Shown piece after piece: positions 7,704-15,391 of a DNA stretch of 24,879 nt. Origin of the DNA: Peptoniphilus_E sp964345555. Lineage in GTDB: Bacteria; Bacillota; Clostridia; Tissierellales; Peptoniphilaceae. Each line of letters starts with the position of its first letter. The stretch's first letter is position 1. The stretch is taken from NCBI GenBank assembly GCA_964345555.1, contig CAYFRD010000027.1, forward strand, positions 1 through 24,879. Reading direction: 5' to 3'. A model generated the notes under the pieces. The model had not been told where the DNA came from. It worked only from the letters and a program-made list of their open reading frames with translations, and ran no database searches. The translations under genes were made by a program, and so were the position numbers.

Positions 7704-8545
7704 AGTTCTTCACCCTTTTTATATAAAACCATTATTTCATCTATATGGACATCATCTACTACAATACCGGGATAAGCAGCTTTGATCTTGTTTTTACTGT
7801 TTGTCAAAGCTTCCACGGAATACTTGGCCTCTCTGTACTTGAGTATACAGTCCTTTGGTATACTTAACAATTCATCCTTTGAACATTTAATTATGCCGTA
7901 GTTTTCCATTAATTCATATTTTTCCTCGGTGAAAATTAATTCTCCGTCATCAATATAAGTAATATAATCTGCGATTTTTTCAAGGTCGTCTGTTATATGA
8001 GAAGAAATTAAAATACTGTGATTCTCTTCTTCCATAAATTCCAGAAAAATATCCAAAATATCATCTCTAACTACAGGATCCAGTCCGCTGGTGGGTTCGT
8101 CCAAAATCAGAAAATTCGGTCTTGAAGCCAGTGCCACTGCGATTTTATACTTCATTCTCATTCCCTTGGAAAATTTTGAATTCATTTTATTTAACGGCAA
8201 ATTAAATCTTTTTACCAATTCTTTAAAATATTCACTGTCCCACTTGCTGTATATATTTCTAAAAATCTTGTCCGTTTCCTTCACATTTATGAAATTGCTG
8301 ATAAAGACATCTTCTATTAATATCCCCAATTTATCTTTTACTTCTTTATTTATTTCAGAGCCTAATATTCTTATATCTCCTGTGTAGGATATCATGTCCA
8401 ATATGCACTTGATCAATGTGGTCTTGCCCGCTCCATTGGCTCCTATCAGACCCATCACAGTGCCTTTTTCTATGTTGAAATTTATATTTTTCAAAGAAAA
8501 ATCCCCATAGGATTTGCTTAAATTTCTAACTTCTAATGCATTCAC
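7700..8545 (-). CDS. ABC transporter ATP-binding protein, YtrB-like
   Basis: A nucleotide-binding subunit of 281 residues. Walker A is GANGAGKT (35-42). The signature is the non-canonical FSKGMRMKYKIA instead of LSGGQ, as in many ABC-2 partners of this class. Walker B is FLILDEPTSGLDP and the H-loop ISSH is intact, so ATP hydrolysis is expected. A C-terminal extension of about 80 residues follows the NBD. The start is GTG 8545: GGAGG is 7 bases upstream, and the frame opening further upstream at 8560 would place that ribosome site inside the gene. The Shine-Dalgarno overlaps the GntR stop codon. It forms an operon with the GntR regulator and two permeases, all presumably controlled by the operator at 8931-8958. 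Confidence 0.88.
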   Translation of the reverse strand: MNALEVRNLSKSYGDFSLKNINFNIEKGTVMGLIGANGAGKTTLIKCILDMISYTGDIRILGSEINKEVKDKLGILIEDVFISNFINVKETDKIFRNIYSKWDSEYFKELVKRFNLPLNKMNSKFSKGMRMKYKIAVALASRPNFLILDEPTSGLDPVVRDDILDIFLEFMEEENHSILISSHITDDLEKIADYITYIDDGELIFTEEKYELMENYGIIKCSKDELLSIPKDCILKYREAKYSVEALTNSKNKIKAAYPGIVVDDVHIDEIMVLYKKGEEL

Positions 8546-8550
8546 TTCAA

Positions 8551-8919
8551 TTACCTCCACAAATTTTCAAGCAGTTTTGCAACTTCTTCATACTCAATGC
8601 CGGAACTCTTTGCGACTATTATGCCTTCCTTTAAAATCTTCTCGATTTTGTCGAAGTTTTTTTCCTTCACAAATTGAGAGTTCAATTTATTCACAAAGGA
8701 ACCCTTGCCCGACACCGTGTATATAAACCCTTCGGCTTCCAGGTCATTATATGCGCGCTTTGTTGTAATGACCGAGACCTTCAAATCCTTTGCAAGAGAT
8801 CTCATGCCCGGTAAACTCTCATCTTCTGCCAGTTCTCCCTTTATAATCAGATTTTTTATTTGATTTTTTATCTGTTCATAAATTGGAACTTCGCTTGAAT
8901 TGGATATAATTATATTCAT
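8551..8919 (-). CDS. GntR-family repressor, YtrA subfamily
   Basis: A short regulator of 122 residues. Residues 1-75 form the winged helix-turn-helix of GntR (VPIYEQIKNQIKNLI, then LPGMRSLAKDLKVSVITTKRAYNDLEAEGFI), ending with GKGSFV. The C-terminal part is only about 45 residues, predicted helical, which is the YtrA-type dimerisation tail. The start is ATG 8919 with AAGGTG 6 bases upstream; a GTG at 8928 lies inside that ribosome site. As the first gene of an ABC exporter operon with a palindromic operator over its own promoter, it is likely an autorepressor released by cell-envelope stress or an exported ligand. Confidence 0.9.
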   Translation of the reverse strand: MNIIISNSSEVPIYEQIKNQIKNLIIKGELAEDESLPGMRSLAKDLKVSVITTKRAYNDLEAEGFIYTVSGKGSFVNKLNSQFVKEKNFDKIEKILKEGIIVAKSSGIEYEEVAKLLENLWR

Positions 8920-8930
8920 TATAATCACCT

Positions 8931-8958
8931 TACTGTATATACTGTATATTTACAGTAT
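8931..8958 (-). promoter_or_regulatory. Operator for the YtrA-type repressor
   Basis: A perfect inverted repeat ATACTGTA-TATT-TACAGTAT at 8939-8958, plus a third half-site: TACTGTATA is repeated in tandem at 8931-8939 and 8940-8948. It overlaps the -10 box of the GntR-ABC operon, so binding would exclude RNA polymerase. Confidence 0.85.
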
Positions 8959-8982
8959 AATCGCATCTAAGTTTCTTGTCAA
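8954..8982 (-). promoter_or_regulatory. Promoter of the GntR-ABC-CPBP operon
   Basis: Minus strand -35 TTGACA (8977-8982), 17-base spacer, -10 TATACT (8954-8959), a near-consensus promoter whose -10 lies within the operator. Confidence 0.88.
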
Positions 8983-9028
8983 TACTTTTTAAAAATTAAG
9001 TTTATTTATTTCTGGTATCCAGTTAATG

Positions 9029-9044
9029 AAAAGGTTAACCTTTT
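9029..9044. repeat. 16-bp perfect palindrome abutting a start codon
   Basis: AAAAGGTTAACCTTTT reads the same on both strands and ends one base before the GTG at 9045. It could be a regulator site or a small hairpin on the mRNA; nothing else identifies it. Confidence 0.6.
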
Positions 9045-9563
9045 GTGAAGGAGCGTGATATATATAAAAAAATTATTATAGGCATATTGATTATCGCTTT
9101 AATTCCTATTTATCTGATCTCCACAAAAAATAACTATAAAATTACCGAATCTACCTTTAGTGGGAAAAAAGATGTAATTATTCCCGATTTGGATCATATT
9201 CATGTAAAAAATTGTGAATACTATTACAGAGATGTCTTGGCTTCCAATGGAGATATCCTTATCCTAAGAGACGATAATAAAAAGTTTGAATTAAAAGAAG
9301 GAGATTCTTTAACAATAACTCTTGACGGTTTATGGTTATGCAATGAAATTGATAAGGAAGCTATGCTCTACAATGAATTTCTATACGCACAGCTGATAGA
9401 TTCCAAATCAATACCTTACACTAAATTTAAAAATACATCTCCCTATGCCACTTTAACCTTTAAACCTGACAAACCGGGTAAATATGAAGTTGCGCTACTC
9501 AATTTAAATCCGGACTTCGTGTGGTTTCACCATTTAGTTGTAAAAATTAATAAAGGAGTTTGA
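9045..9563 (+). CDS. Membrane-anchored extracytoplasmic protein of unknown function
   Basis: A protein of 172 residues that I do not recognise. Residues about 8-26 form one hydrophobic helix after a basic start (MKERDIYKK), with no lipobox Cys, so it is probably an N-terminally anchored outward-facing protein. The rest alternates short hydrophobic strands with turns (LKEGDSLTITLDG, YATLTFKPDKPGKYEVALL, FHHLVVKIN), suggesting an Ig-like or beta-sandwich fold. Start choice is open: GTG 9045 follows a weak AAGG at a long distance, whereas a good AAGGAG (9048-9053) is followed after 6 bases by ATA at 9060, in frame. It is transcribed divergently from the GntR-ABC operon, so the operator region may affect both. 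Confidence 0.7.
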   Translation: MKERDIYKKIIIGILIIALIPIYLISTKNNYKITESTFSGKKDVIIPDLDHIHVKNCEYYYRDVLASNGDILILRDDNKKFELKEGDSLTITLDGLWLCNEIDKEAMLYNEFLYAQLIDSKSIPYTKFKNTSPYATLTFKPDKPGKYEVALLNLNPDFVWFHHLVVKINKGV

Positions 9564-9684
9564 AATAGAAATCCTGATCCGTTCACATTTATTAAATTAA
9601 CTCTTACAACCAAATATTAAATTTACATATAATCTTAAAAATTATTTTAAATCATTTCGCATGCTATGCGTATTTCACAAACTT

Positions 9685-9715
9685 GTAGCCCTAATCTTTA
9701 TTTGATTAGGGCTAC
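9685..9715. terminator. Bidirectional terminator-like hairpin
   Basis: A perfect 12-bp stem GTAGCCCTAATC/GATTAGGGCTAC (9685-9696 with 9704-9715) with a 7-base loop lies between convergent genes ending at 9563 (+) and 9742 (-). The T tracts on both sides are weak, but the position fits a shared terminator. The rest of the spacer from 9564 to 9741 shows nothing else. Confidence 0.7.
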
Positions 9716-9741
9716 TAATAAATTTTACATTAAATTTTAAC

Positions 9742-10935
9742 TTACAGATCATTCAAGAGTACATCTACCATGTTTTCAACTTGGGTTGCATCATCTTCGT
9801 TCATTCTCCAATTTACCTTAACGAACTCGTCTATCACATCAAATCCTGCATCTTTAAGCTTTTCCTGAATTATTTTTACACTTTCACCGCTCCACCCGTA
9901 GGTTCCGAAGGCTGCCGCTTTTTTGTTTTTGAATTTAAGAGATTTCAGGAAGTGAAGCCATTCCGCAACACTTGACAATATATCGTTGACTTCCGTAGGC
10001 GATCCCACAACTATTGCCTTTGATCTGAAAACTTCAGTCATGATTTCGTTTTTGTCATACTTGGAAACATTTAAGGACTTGACCACGGTTTCAGGACTTC
10101 TTTTGTTGATTTCGTAGGCGATTTTGTTAGCTATTTCAGTAGTTCCTTCCCACATTGTGTCGTAGGCTATAACGATTCTGTCTTCTTGGTATCCTTGTGC
10201 CCATTCCTTGTATTTTTCAACAATTTGCATAGGATTGTCTCTCCAAATAGCTCCGTGACTTGGTGCAATCATTTCAATGTTCAAATTCATATCCTCAAGT
10301 TCCTTTAGTTTTCTTGTGACAAAGGGAGCAAAGGGATGAATTATATTAGCAAAATATTTCATTGCCTCTTTGTGCATCAACTCCTCATCCACGAGATCGT
10401 TAAAGAGTTCTTCTGCCGCAAAGTGTTGTCCGAAGGCATCCATTGAAAACAACAAGTTGTTGCCCGTCATATAGGTCGCCATGGAGTCAGGCCAATGGAG
10501 CATTTTCATCTCGATGAATATCAGTTCTTTTCCGTTGCCTATATCCAACTTGTCTCCGGTCTTTACCACATTGAAATTCCAATCAAGTTTTCCGTACTGT
10601 CCTTCCAAGCTCTTTACACAATTAGCTGTACAATAAAGAGGTGTGCCGGGGATTTCCTTGAGCAAATCTCTCAAAGCGCCGGAGTGGTCCACTTCACCAT
10701 GATTTACAACTATATAATCAATTTTGTGCAAGTCGATTTCCGATTTGAGATTTTCTATAAATTCAAATCTGTGCGGAGCCCATACCGTATCCACGAGAAC
10801 CGTTTTCTCTTCCTCTATCAAGTAGGCATTTTGGCTTGAACCGTTGATGATGGAATATTCATCACCGTGAAACTTTTTCAGTTCCCAATCAATAAAGCCT
10901 AACCAGCTTACATTTTCAGATATTTTTCTTCTCAT
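9742..10935 (-). CDS. fprA: Flavodiiron protein (FprA; O2/NO reductase)
   Basis: A full-length A-type flavodiiron protein of 397 residues: an N-terminal metallo-beta-lactamase-like domain with a diiron site and a C-terminal flavodoxin domain binding FMN. Iron ligands are visible: H79-x-E81-x-D83-H84 (NHGEVDHSG), H147 (LHWPDSM), D166 (FSMDAFG) and H227 (PSHGAIW). The flavodoxin begins near 253 (IVIAYDTMWEGTTEIA). There is no fused rubredoxin or NAD(P)H domain, so electrons must come from a separate rubredoxin or reductase. Such cytosolic proteins reduce O2 to water or NO to N2O and protect strict anaerobes. The start is ATG 10935 with GAGG 8 bases upstream. It is a single-gene unit. Confidence 0.96.
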   Translation of the reverse strand: MRRKISENVSWLGFIDWELKKFHGDEYSIINGSSQNAYLIEEEKTVLVDTVWAPHRFEFIENLKSEIDLHKIDYIVVNHGEVDHSGALRDLLKEIPGTPLYCTANCVKSLEGQYGKLDWNFNVVKTGDKLDIGNGKELIFIEMKMLHWPDSMATYMTGNNLLFSMDAFGQHFAAEELFNDLVDEELMHKEAMKYFANIIHPFAPFVTRKLKELEDMNLNIEMIAPSHGAIWRDNPMQIVEKYKEWAQGYQEDRIVIAYDTMWEGTTEIANKIAYEINKRSPETVVKSLNVSKYDKNEIMTEVFRSKAIVVGSPTEVNDILSSVAEWLHFLKSLKFKNKKAAAFGTYGWSGESVKIIQEKLKDAGFDVIDEFVKVNWRMNEDDATQVENMVDVLLNDL

Positions 10936-11034
10936 ACTACCATCCTCTATTTTAAAATATTTCTGAAATTACATGACTTCAGAGATTATTTACCCAACGG
11001 GCTGTTAAAAATTCAACAACCTTACCTTAATATA

Positions 11035-11063
11035 ATTATATTTCATTATTCTATTAAATTAAA
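11035..11063 (-). promoter_or_regulatory. Candidate promoter of fprA
   Basis: Minus strand has a perfect -10 TATAAT (11035-11040) and a poor -35 TTTAAT (11058-11063) at 17 bases. It implies an untranslated leader of about 90 bases, including small inverted repeats (CTGAA/TTCAG, 10955-10974). Confidence 0.4.
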
Positions 11064-11094
11064 GCTAAATCGATACTTATTTTGTATTAAATTT

Positions 11095-11128
11095 GTGCAA
11101 AAAAGAGAAATGATTACTCATTTCCCTC
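11095..11128 (-). terminator. Intrinsic terminator of the CNNM/CorC gene
   Basis: On the minus strand AGAGGGAAATGA-GTAA-TCATTTCTCTTT forms a stem of up to 12 bp including G-T pairs, followed by T residues. Its 5' arm lies within the last codons of the gene. Confidence 0.75.
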
Positions 11129-12460
11129 TTCATTTTTATTTTTATTATCATCAAGAATTTTAAGTTCTATTTTTTCAATTCGCTTATCCTTTACGGAAAG
11201 CTCTTTTAACACAGCTTTATCCTTGTAATAAACAACCAAATCCTTTTCATCATCTTCCGGAATATATCCCAGAAGTTCCACCATAAGACCTGAAATTGTT
11301 TCGTGGTTGTCAGAATAAATCTTGGTATCCAACTGATTGTTTATTTCATCAAGTTCCAACCCGCCATCGACGATGTAGGTATTTTCTGCGATTTTCTTGA
11401 TTGTAGGTTCGTCCTTATCGTATTCGTCTTCTATCTCTCCGACAATCTCCTCAACGATGTCTTCCATGGTAACCATTCCCGAAAATCCGCCGTATTCATC
11501 TATGAGCAATGCGACATAATTTTTCGTGGTCTGCAACTCCTTGAGCAGTTGGTCTATCTTTTTTGTTTCAGGAACAAAGTAAGGCTCCTTTAAGCATTTG
11601 TCCAATTCAATGGTTTTGTAGTTATTAAGCGAGTAGTTCACAAACAAGTCCTTAATATACAGAACACCCAATATATTATCAGTGTTATCTCTATACACAG
11701 GCACTCTTGAATATCCCATGTCCAACATTTCATTCAACTTGTATATATTGAACTCTTCATAGTCGATCATGTATATATCCGTTCTGGGAGTCATTATTTC
11801 ATATGCCATTTTGTCATCGAAATCCATAATCTTGACTATCATTTCTTCGCCCACATCATTTATGACACCCTGTTCACTGGATACTTTGATATAGGACTTG
11901 AGTTCTTCTTCCGAAATTTTTTCTTCGACATCTTCAGAATATTTCCCTAAGAGCTTCAATACAACTGTAGTAGATACTGAAAGCAGTTTCACGAAAACAA
12001 AGAAAATCTTAGACACGAATTTCATGGTCTTTGCCGATTTAAGAGCGACTTCCTCCGAATTTTGAAGAGCTATCCTCTTGGGCACCAACTCTCCAAATAC
12101 CAGCGTTATAAAGGACAATATAACAGTTATCACTATCACCGATACAACACCCGAATAGGGCAAATTATACTGAGCTAAAAACACTGAAAATCTTTGCGAA
12201 ATAGTCGTAGCTGCCGATGCAGATGAAAAGAATCCCGCCAAAGTTATACAAACTTGAATCGTAGATAAAAATCTCGTCTGATCCGACATCAGTTCAAGAA
12301 GTATCCTCGCATTTTTACTTCCCTCTTCAGCCTTTAATTCTATTTTTCTTTTGTTACTTGAAACTATTGCCATCTCCGCCGAAGCAAAAAAAGCATTTAC
12401 TAAAGTTAAAGCTGCTATTAACAACAATTGGGCTAAAATATTCTGCCCTCCGTCTTCCAT
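11114..12460 (-). CDS. CNNM/CorC-family (DUF21-CBS-HlyC) transporter
   Basis: A 448-residue protein with the full CNNM layout: an N-terminal DUF21 membrane domain (residues 1-185; LVNAFFASAEMAIVSSNKRKI, then LVFGELVPKRIAL, both family hallmarks), a CBS pair (about 210-340; MTPRTDIYMID and DEYGGFSGMVTMEDIVEEIVGEIEDEYD) and a C-terminal CorC/HlyC domain (about 350-430). Members export Mg2+ (bacterial CorC/MpfA); the older label hemolysin C is misleading. It is a single gene with AGGAGG 9 bases before ATG 12460 and its own terminator. An MgtE importer at 21128 means the window carries opposing Mg2+ transporters, but in separate units. Confidence 0.93.
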   Translation of the reverse strand: MEDGGQNILAQLLLIAALTLVNAFFASAEMAIVSSNKRKIELKAEEGSKNARILLELMSDQTRFLSTIQVCITLAGFFSSASAATTISQRFSVFLAQYNLPYSGVVSVIVITVILSFITLVFGELVPKRIALQNSEEVALKSAKTMKFVSKIFFVFVKLLSVSTTVVLKLLGKYSEDVEEKISEEELKSYIKVSSEQGVINDVGEEMIVKIMDFDDKMAYEIMTPRTDIYMIDYEEFNIYKLNEMLDMGYSRVPVYRDNTDNILGVLYIKDLFVNYSLNNYKTIELDKCLKEPYFVPETKKIDQLLKELQTTKNYVALLIDEYGGFSGMVTMEDIVEEIVGEIEDEYDKDEPTIKKIAENTYIVDGGLELDEINNQLDTKIYSDNHETISGLMVELLGYIPEDDEKDLVVYYKDKAVLKELSVKDKRIEKIELKILDDNKNKNEEGNE

Positions 12461-12502
12461 AAAAAAATTCCTCCTAATTTAATAAATAATATTTTGCCAT
12501 TC

Positions 12503-12511
12503 ATTATATCA
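12503..12511 (-). promoter_or_regulatory. Extended -10 promoter of the CNNM gene
   Basis: Minus strand TG-A-TATAAT, a perfect extended -10, lies about 43 bases before the CNNM ATG. No good -35 is seen, as is common with extended -10 promoters. Confidence 0.55.
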
Positions 12512-12562
12512 ATAATGCTTCTATATTTCCACAAATGTTGTAAAATATTTACAGGTGATGAC

Positions 12563-12922
12563 ATGTTTTTTATAATGGGAATGAATCAAGGACGAGATTC
12601 CTTAGAATATAGCAGTGCATTGGAAGTCCACGACTGCGGAAAATACGGAAGAATGGAAGTATTTATGGTATATAACACCCTTTCACTGTTTTTTATACCA
12701 CTTTTCAAATTCGGCAAAAAATATTATGTTAAGTATACCTGTTGCGAAAAAATCTACCATTTAAAAGACGATATAGGCAAAGAAGTTGAAAAAGGAGAAA
12801 ATCCCTCCATAACCGACGAAGATTTGACATTGATAGCCGAGGGAAGACAGTTCTGCCCCAACTGCGGATATCCCATTGAAAGAAATTTCGATTTTTGCCC
12901 TAAATGCGGCGAAAGACTTTAG
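12563..12922 (+). CDS. Small zinc-ribbon protein of unknown function
   Basis: A protein of 119 residues. C98/C101 (FCPNCG) and C112/C115 (FCPKCG) form a C-terminal zinc ribbon. The N-terminal half (DCGKYGRMEVFMVYNTLSLF, then FIPLFKFGKKYYVKYTCC) matches a widespread Firmicute family of small zinc-ribbon proteins without known function, in which the segment after the first cysteines is hydrophobic (VYNTLSLFFIPLF). I start at ATG 12563, after AGGTG with a 5-base spacer; the open frame extends back to 12494, but that part lacks a ribosome site and overlaps the divergent promoter. It is transcribed away from the CNNM gene. Confidence 0.8.
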   Translation: MFFIMGMNQGRDSLEYSSALEVHDCGKYGRMEVFMVYNTLSLFFIPLFKFGKKYYVKYTCCEKIYHLKDDIGKEVEKGENPSITDEDLTLIAEGRQFCPNCGYPIERNFDFCPKCGERL

Positions 12923-13078
12923 TTTTTATCGGCAATGAATTAAATTTTATTATTTATTTTTTTCAACGATCTGTTTTCTATAGAATAAAGAGTTTGCACT
13001 TCTAAAAATATCAAGGATTTATTAATATGGTATCATTTCTTCAAGTACGACTTATGCTACAAGTGTTTTGACCGCACA

Positions 13079-13101
13079 AGAAAACCCCGGCTATGCCGGG
13101 G
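13079..13101 (-). terminator. Terminator of the formimino/one-carbon operon
   Basis: Minus strand CCCCGGC-ATA-GCCGGGG then TTTTC: a 7-bp GC-rich stem (13085-13091 with 13095-13101) just past the racemase stop codon. The remaining 12923-13078 spacer shows no gene. Confidence 0.88.
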
Positions 13102-13108
13102 ATGATTT

Positions 13109-13966
13109 TTATTCTTCATCTTTTTTATGTGCCAGATAATCTTCTTTTACTTTTTTGACAGTCTCAGCAGGAATATCGATTTGAACTTTTTTTACTTCAG
13201 ACAGTTCCACAGGTCCTCCTATGGAATAAACCATGTGTCCTTCTTCATCCTTGCCGGCTCTTACTTCCAATTCTCCGCCCGGTTGATAAATTACCTTTTG
13301 AAAATTTTCATTTTCAGCGGTGTTTAAATAATATCCCATAGCTACTGTTCCCGATCCACAGGATGATTCCCTGACTAAGGTATCGGCTTCCACTACATTT
13401 ACATAGGGGACCATTTTATCTTCATCCGCGTTATAGAACAGTATTCCGTAGGCTTCGCATTGGAATTTTTCCTTTACGGCTTTTAAGGCTTTGTCAACAA
13501 AGTCTTCATCTTCTTCTCTGTCATCTATGATTGTATGAGTTATGCCCTCAAGTTCCACCACTTTGTAAGTGCTGCCTTCTATGGTTATTTCGCCTATGTT
13601 TTTAGCCTTGGGAAGTTCCACATAGGCTGTGTTTTCTTCGGTGTTTACAAATACATACATCGGATGATCCACACCACTGACATAGACTTCTATATAACCT
13701 TCTCCACCTTCGTCTAAAAACTGTGCTGAATACAATCCGTAGGATCTGGTGGCATTACCGCAAAATTCTCCGCCCGCCATGTCCATTCTAAGAGGCGGTC
13801 CGTCATAACTGGGGCTGATAAATCCCACTTGTTCTACTGTAGTATCTATCTGTTCCATAATGGCTTTTGTATATGCCGCTCTATATCCGGGATACACGGG
13901 CCATACTACAAATCCCGTGATGTTGCCTGCAGGATTTGCCACAAAAAAATCAAAACTTTGTTTCAT
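13109..13966 (-). CDS. DapF-fold PLP-independent amino-acid racemase/epimerase, possibly histidine racemase
   Basis: A 285-residue two-lobed enzyme of the diaminopimelate-epimerase/proline-racemase superfamily. Both catalytic thiols are present: C69 in GGEFCGNATRS and C203 in ESSCGSGTVA, so it should racemise a free amino acid by two-base proton transfer without cofactor. The motifs are closer to DapF (CGN and CGxG) than to proline racemase (MCGHG, DRSPCGTG). It ends an operon for formiminoglutamate metabolism, not lysine or cell-wall synthesis. Known: PLP-independent histidine racemases of this fold exist (CntK of staphylococcal metallophore synthesis; one reported from Fusobacterium nucleatum). 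Histidine as substrate is therefore inference from context. It follows the GlmL gene by 17 bases. Confidence 0.75.
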   Translation of the reverse strand: MKQSFDFFVANPAGNITGFVVWPVYPGYRAAYTKAIMEQIDTTVEQVGFISPSYDGPPLRMDMAGGEFCGNATRSYGLYSAQFLDEGGEGYIEVYVSGVDHPMYVFVNTEENTAYVELPKAKNIGEITIEGSTYKVVELEGITHTIIDDREEDEDFVDKALKAVKEKFQCEAYGILFYNADEDKMVPYVNVVEADTLVRESSCGSGTVAMGYYLNTAENENFQKVIYQPGGELEVRAGKDEEGHMVYSIGGPVELSEVKKVQIDIPAETVKKVKEDYLAHKKDEE

Positions 13967-13983
13967 ATTAATTCCCTCTCTTT

Positions 13984-15363
13984 TTAATTTGCTTTTCTGA
14001 TATCCTTTTTCATGATTCTTATTGCTACTTCAGGATATTCCATACTTAGTAGCCCCATGGCAGAAAGTATGTAGTCGCTATCTATATAATAGTCGGGATT
14101 CTTGGGACTTAATACAAGTTTATTATCATTTTCAAGAGAATTCAATATCCATTGAGGATTTTCCGCATAGACCAGGACTCCACCGGTTCCGATTACATTT
14201 TTAAGCTGTGTAAGATCCTTGCCTTTTTGAAAGTAGGCGTACTTGGTTTTTACGTATCTTCTGAAGAGTGTTCCTACATGTCTTTCCACAGCAAGTTTTA
14301 CTGCCGATCTTGCCATTGCAGCATCGAATTTGTAATCCTCTTTTGTTTGCGGCACGAATTTTATATTTTCAACACGCTTCTTGACGCCTTCATATATATC
14401 TATTTTTGAATCATTTAAATTGCTTTCTATATCTTCTTCTCCAACAGCTTCATATAGGCTCATGGCCGAATATCTCATACCTAGATCTCCTTCGACAGTT
14501 CTCTTTGCCAAGGGTTCCGTAAGTCCTTCATAAATGACGTTGCTGTCTGTTGGGTGACCGTATCCTATGGAGTGGACGTCTGTCGTTGCTCCTCCTATAT
14601 CCACTATCATCAAATCTCCTATGCCCGGTTCCTTGTCCGTTCCCAGTGAAAGCATTTGAGCTGCTTTTATAACCGCTTGGGGCGTGGGCATCAGAATCCC
14701 GTCTACAACACCTTCCATTGTATCCATACCCTTTGCATTGACAATTCTATTCATAAATATTTGTCTTATACATTCTCTTGCACTCTCGGGTTTCAAAACG
14801 TTCACCACGGGCATTACATTGTCAGCTACGAAGTAATCCAGTTTCGCCTCTGTGAAGATAGCCTCCACTTCATCAAGACAATTGGAATTAATTGATACGA
14901 CTATAGGAACCTCGGGTTTTATGATTGCCAGTTTTTTTGCATTTATTATTACATTTCTTCTGTTGCCATGTTCAGTTCCGCCGGAATAAAGTATTATGTC
15001 ACAAGGAGAATTCTTTATTTCTTCAAGGTCTTCTTCCGTGAGTTCGTAATAGTAGGTGTCCAGTATTCTGGCTCCTGCACCCAACGCCGACCTCTTTGCA
15101 GCTTCCGCCGTCAAGTTCTTAGTGAGACCTATCGCCAACATTTTAAGTCCACCTGCGGCTGATGAGCATGCAAGTATTTTGTCAGGTTTCACTTTTCTTC
15201 CCATGTTTGTTTCCAATTTGTTTAAGGCTTCATCATACCCGTTTCTAACATCGCTTTCTATGGTGGTTATTGCACTGCTTCTTCCGATTATTTCTTCTCT
15301 GTCTATATCTACCAAAGTCAGTTTTGTATAGGTTGATCCAAAGTCCACTAATAAAATTTCCAT
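13984..15363 (-). CDS. glmL: GlmL/MutL-family ASKHA protein (methylaspartate mutase accessory type)
   Basis: A 459-residue, full-length GlmL. The actin/hsp70-type nucleotide motifs are clear: phosphate-1 DFGSTYTK at 7-14 and phosphate-2 DIGGATTDVHSI from 255, with CSSAAGGLKM and YSGGTEHGN between them, both characteristic of GlmL. In other bacteria the gene neighbours B12-dependent mutases (glutamate mutase GlmES, ornithine aminomutase) and is thought to act as their reactivation chaperone, although this is not firmly shown for GlmL itself. Here there is no mutase; the neighbours are formimino-folate enzymes and a racemase. Glutamate made from histidine could enter the methylaspartate pathway with a mutase encoded elsewhere. 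It is separated from fchA by a terminator-like hairpin. Confidence 0.88.
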   Translation of the reverse strand: MEILLVDFGSTYTKLTLVDIDREEIIGRSSAITTIESDVRNGYDEALNKLETNMGRKVKPDKILACSSAAGGLKMLAIGLTKNLTAEAAKRSALGAGARILDTYYYELTEEDLEEIKNSPCDIILYSGGTEHGNRRNVIINAKKLAIIKPEVPIVVSINSNCLDEVEAIFTEAKLDYFVADNVMPVVNVLKPESARECIRQIFMNRIVNAKGMDTMEGVVDGILMPTPQAVIKAAQMLSLGTDKEPGIGDLMIVDIGGATTDVHSIGYGHPTDSNVIYEGLTEPLAKRTVEGDLGMRYSAMSLYEAVGEEDIESNLNDSKIDIYEGVKKRVENIKFVPQTKEDYKFDAAMARSAVKLAVERHVGTLFRRYVKTKYAYFQKGKDLTQLKNVIGTGGVLVYAENPQWILNSLENDNKLVLSPKNPDYYIDSDYILSAMGLLSMEYPEVAIRIMKKDIRKAN

Positions 15364-15391
15364 ATTATCACCCTATAATTATAAATTTAAC

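Noticed and set aside
12494..12562. N-terminal extension of the zinc-ribbon protein
   Set aside because: No ribosome site before it, it overlaps the divergent extended -10 promoter, and family similarity begins at the ATG at 12563.
13109..13966. Annotating the racemase as diaminopimelate epimerase or proline racemase
   Set aside because: It shares the two-thiol mechanism, but it lacks the MCGHG/DRSPCGTG proline-racemase motifs and sits in a histidine-type one-carbon operon rather than with lysine genes.
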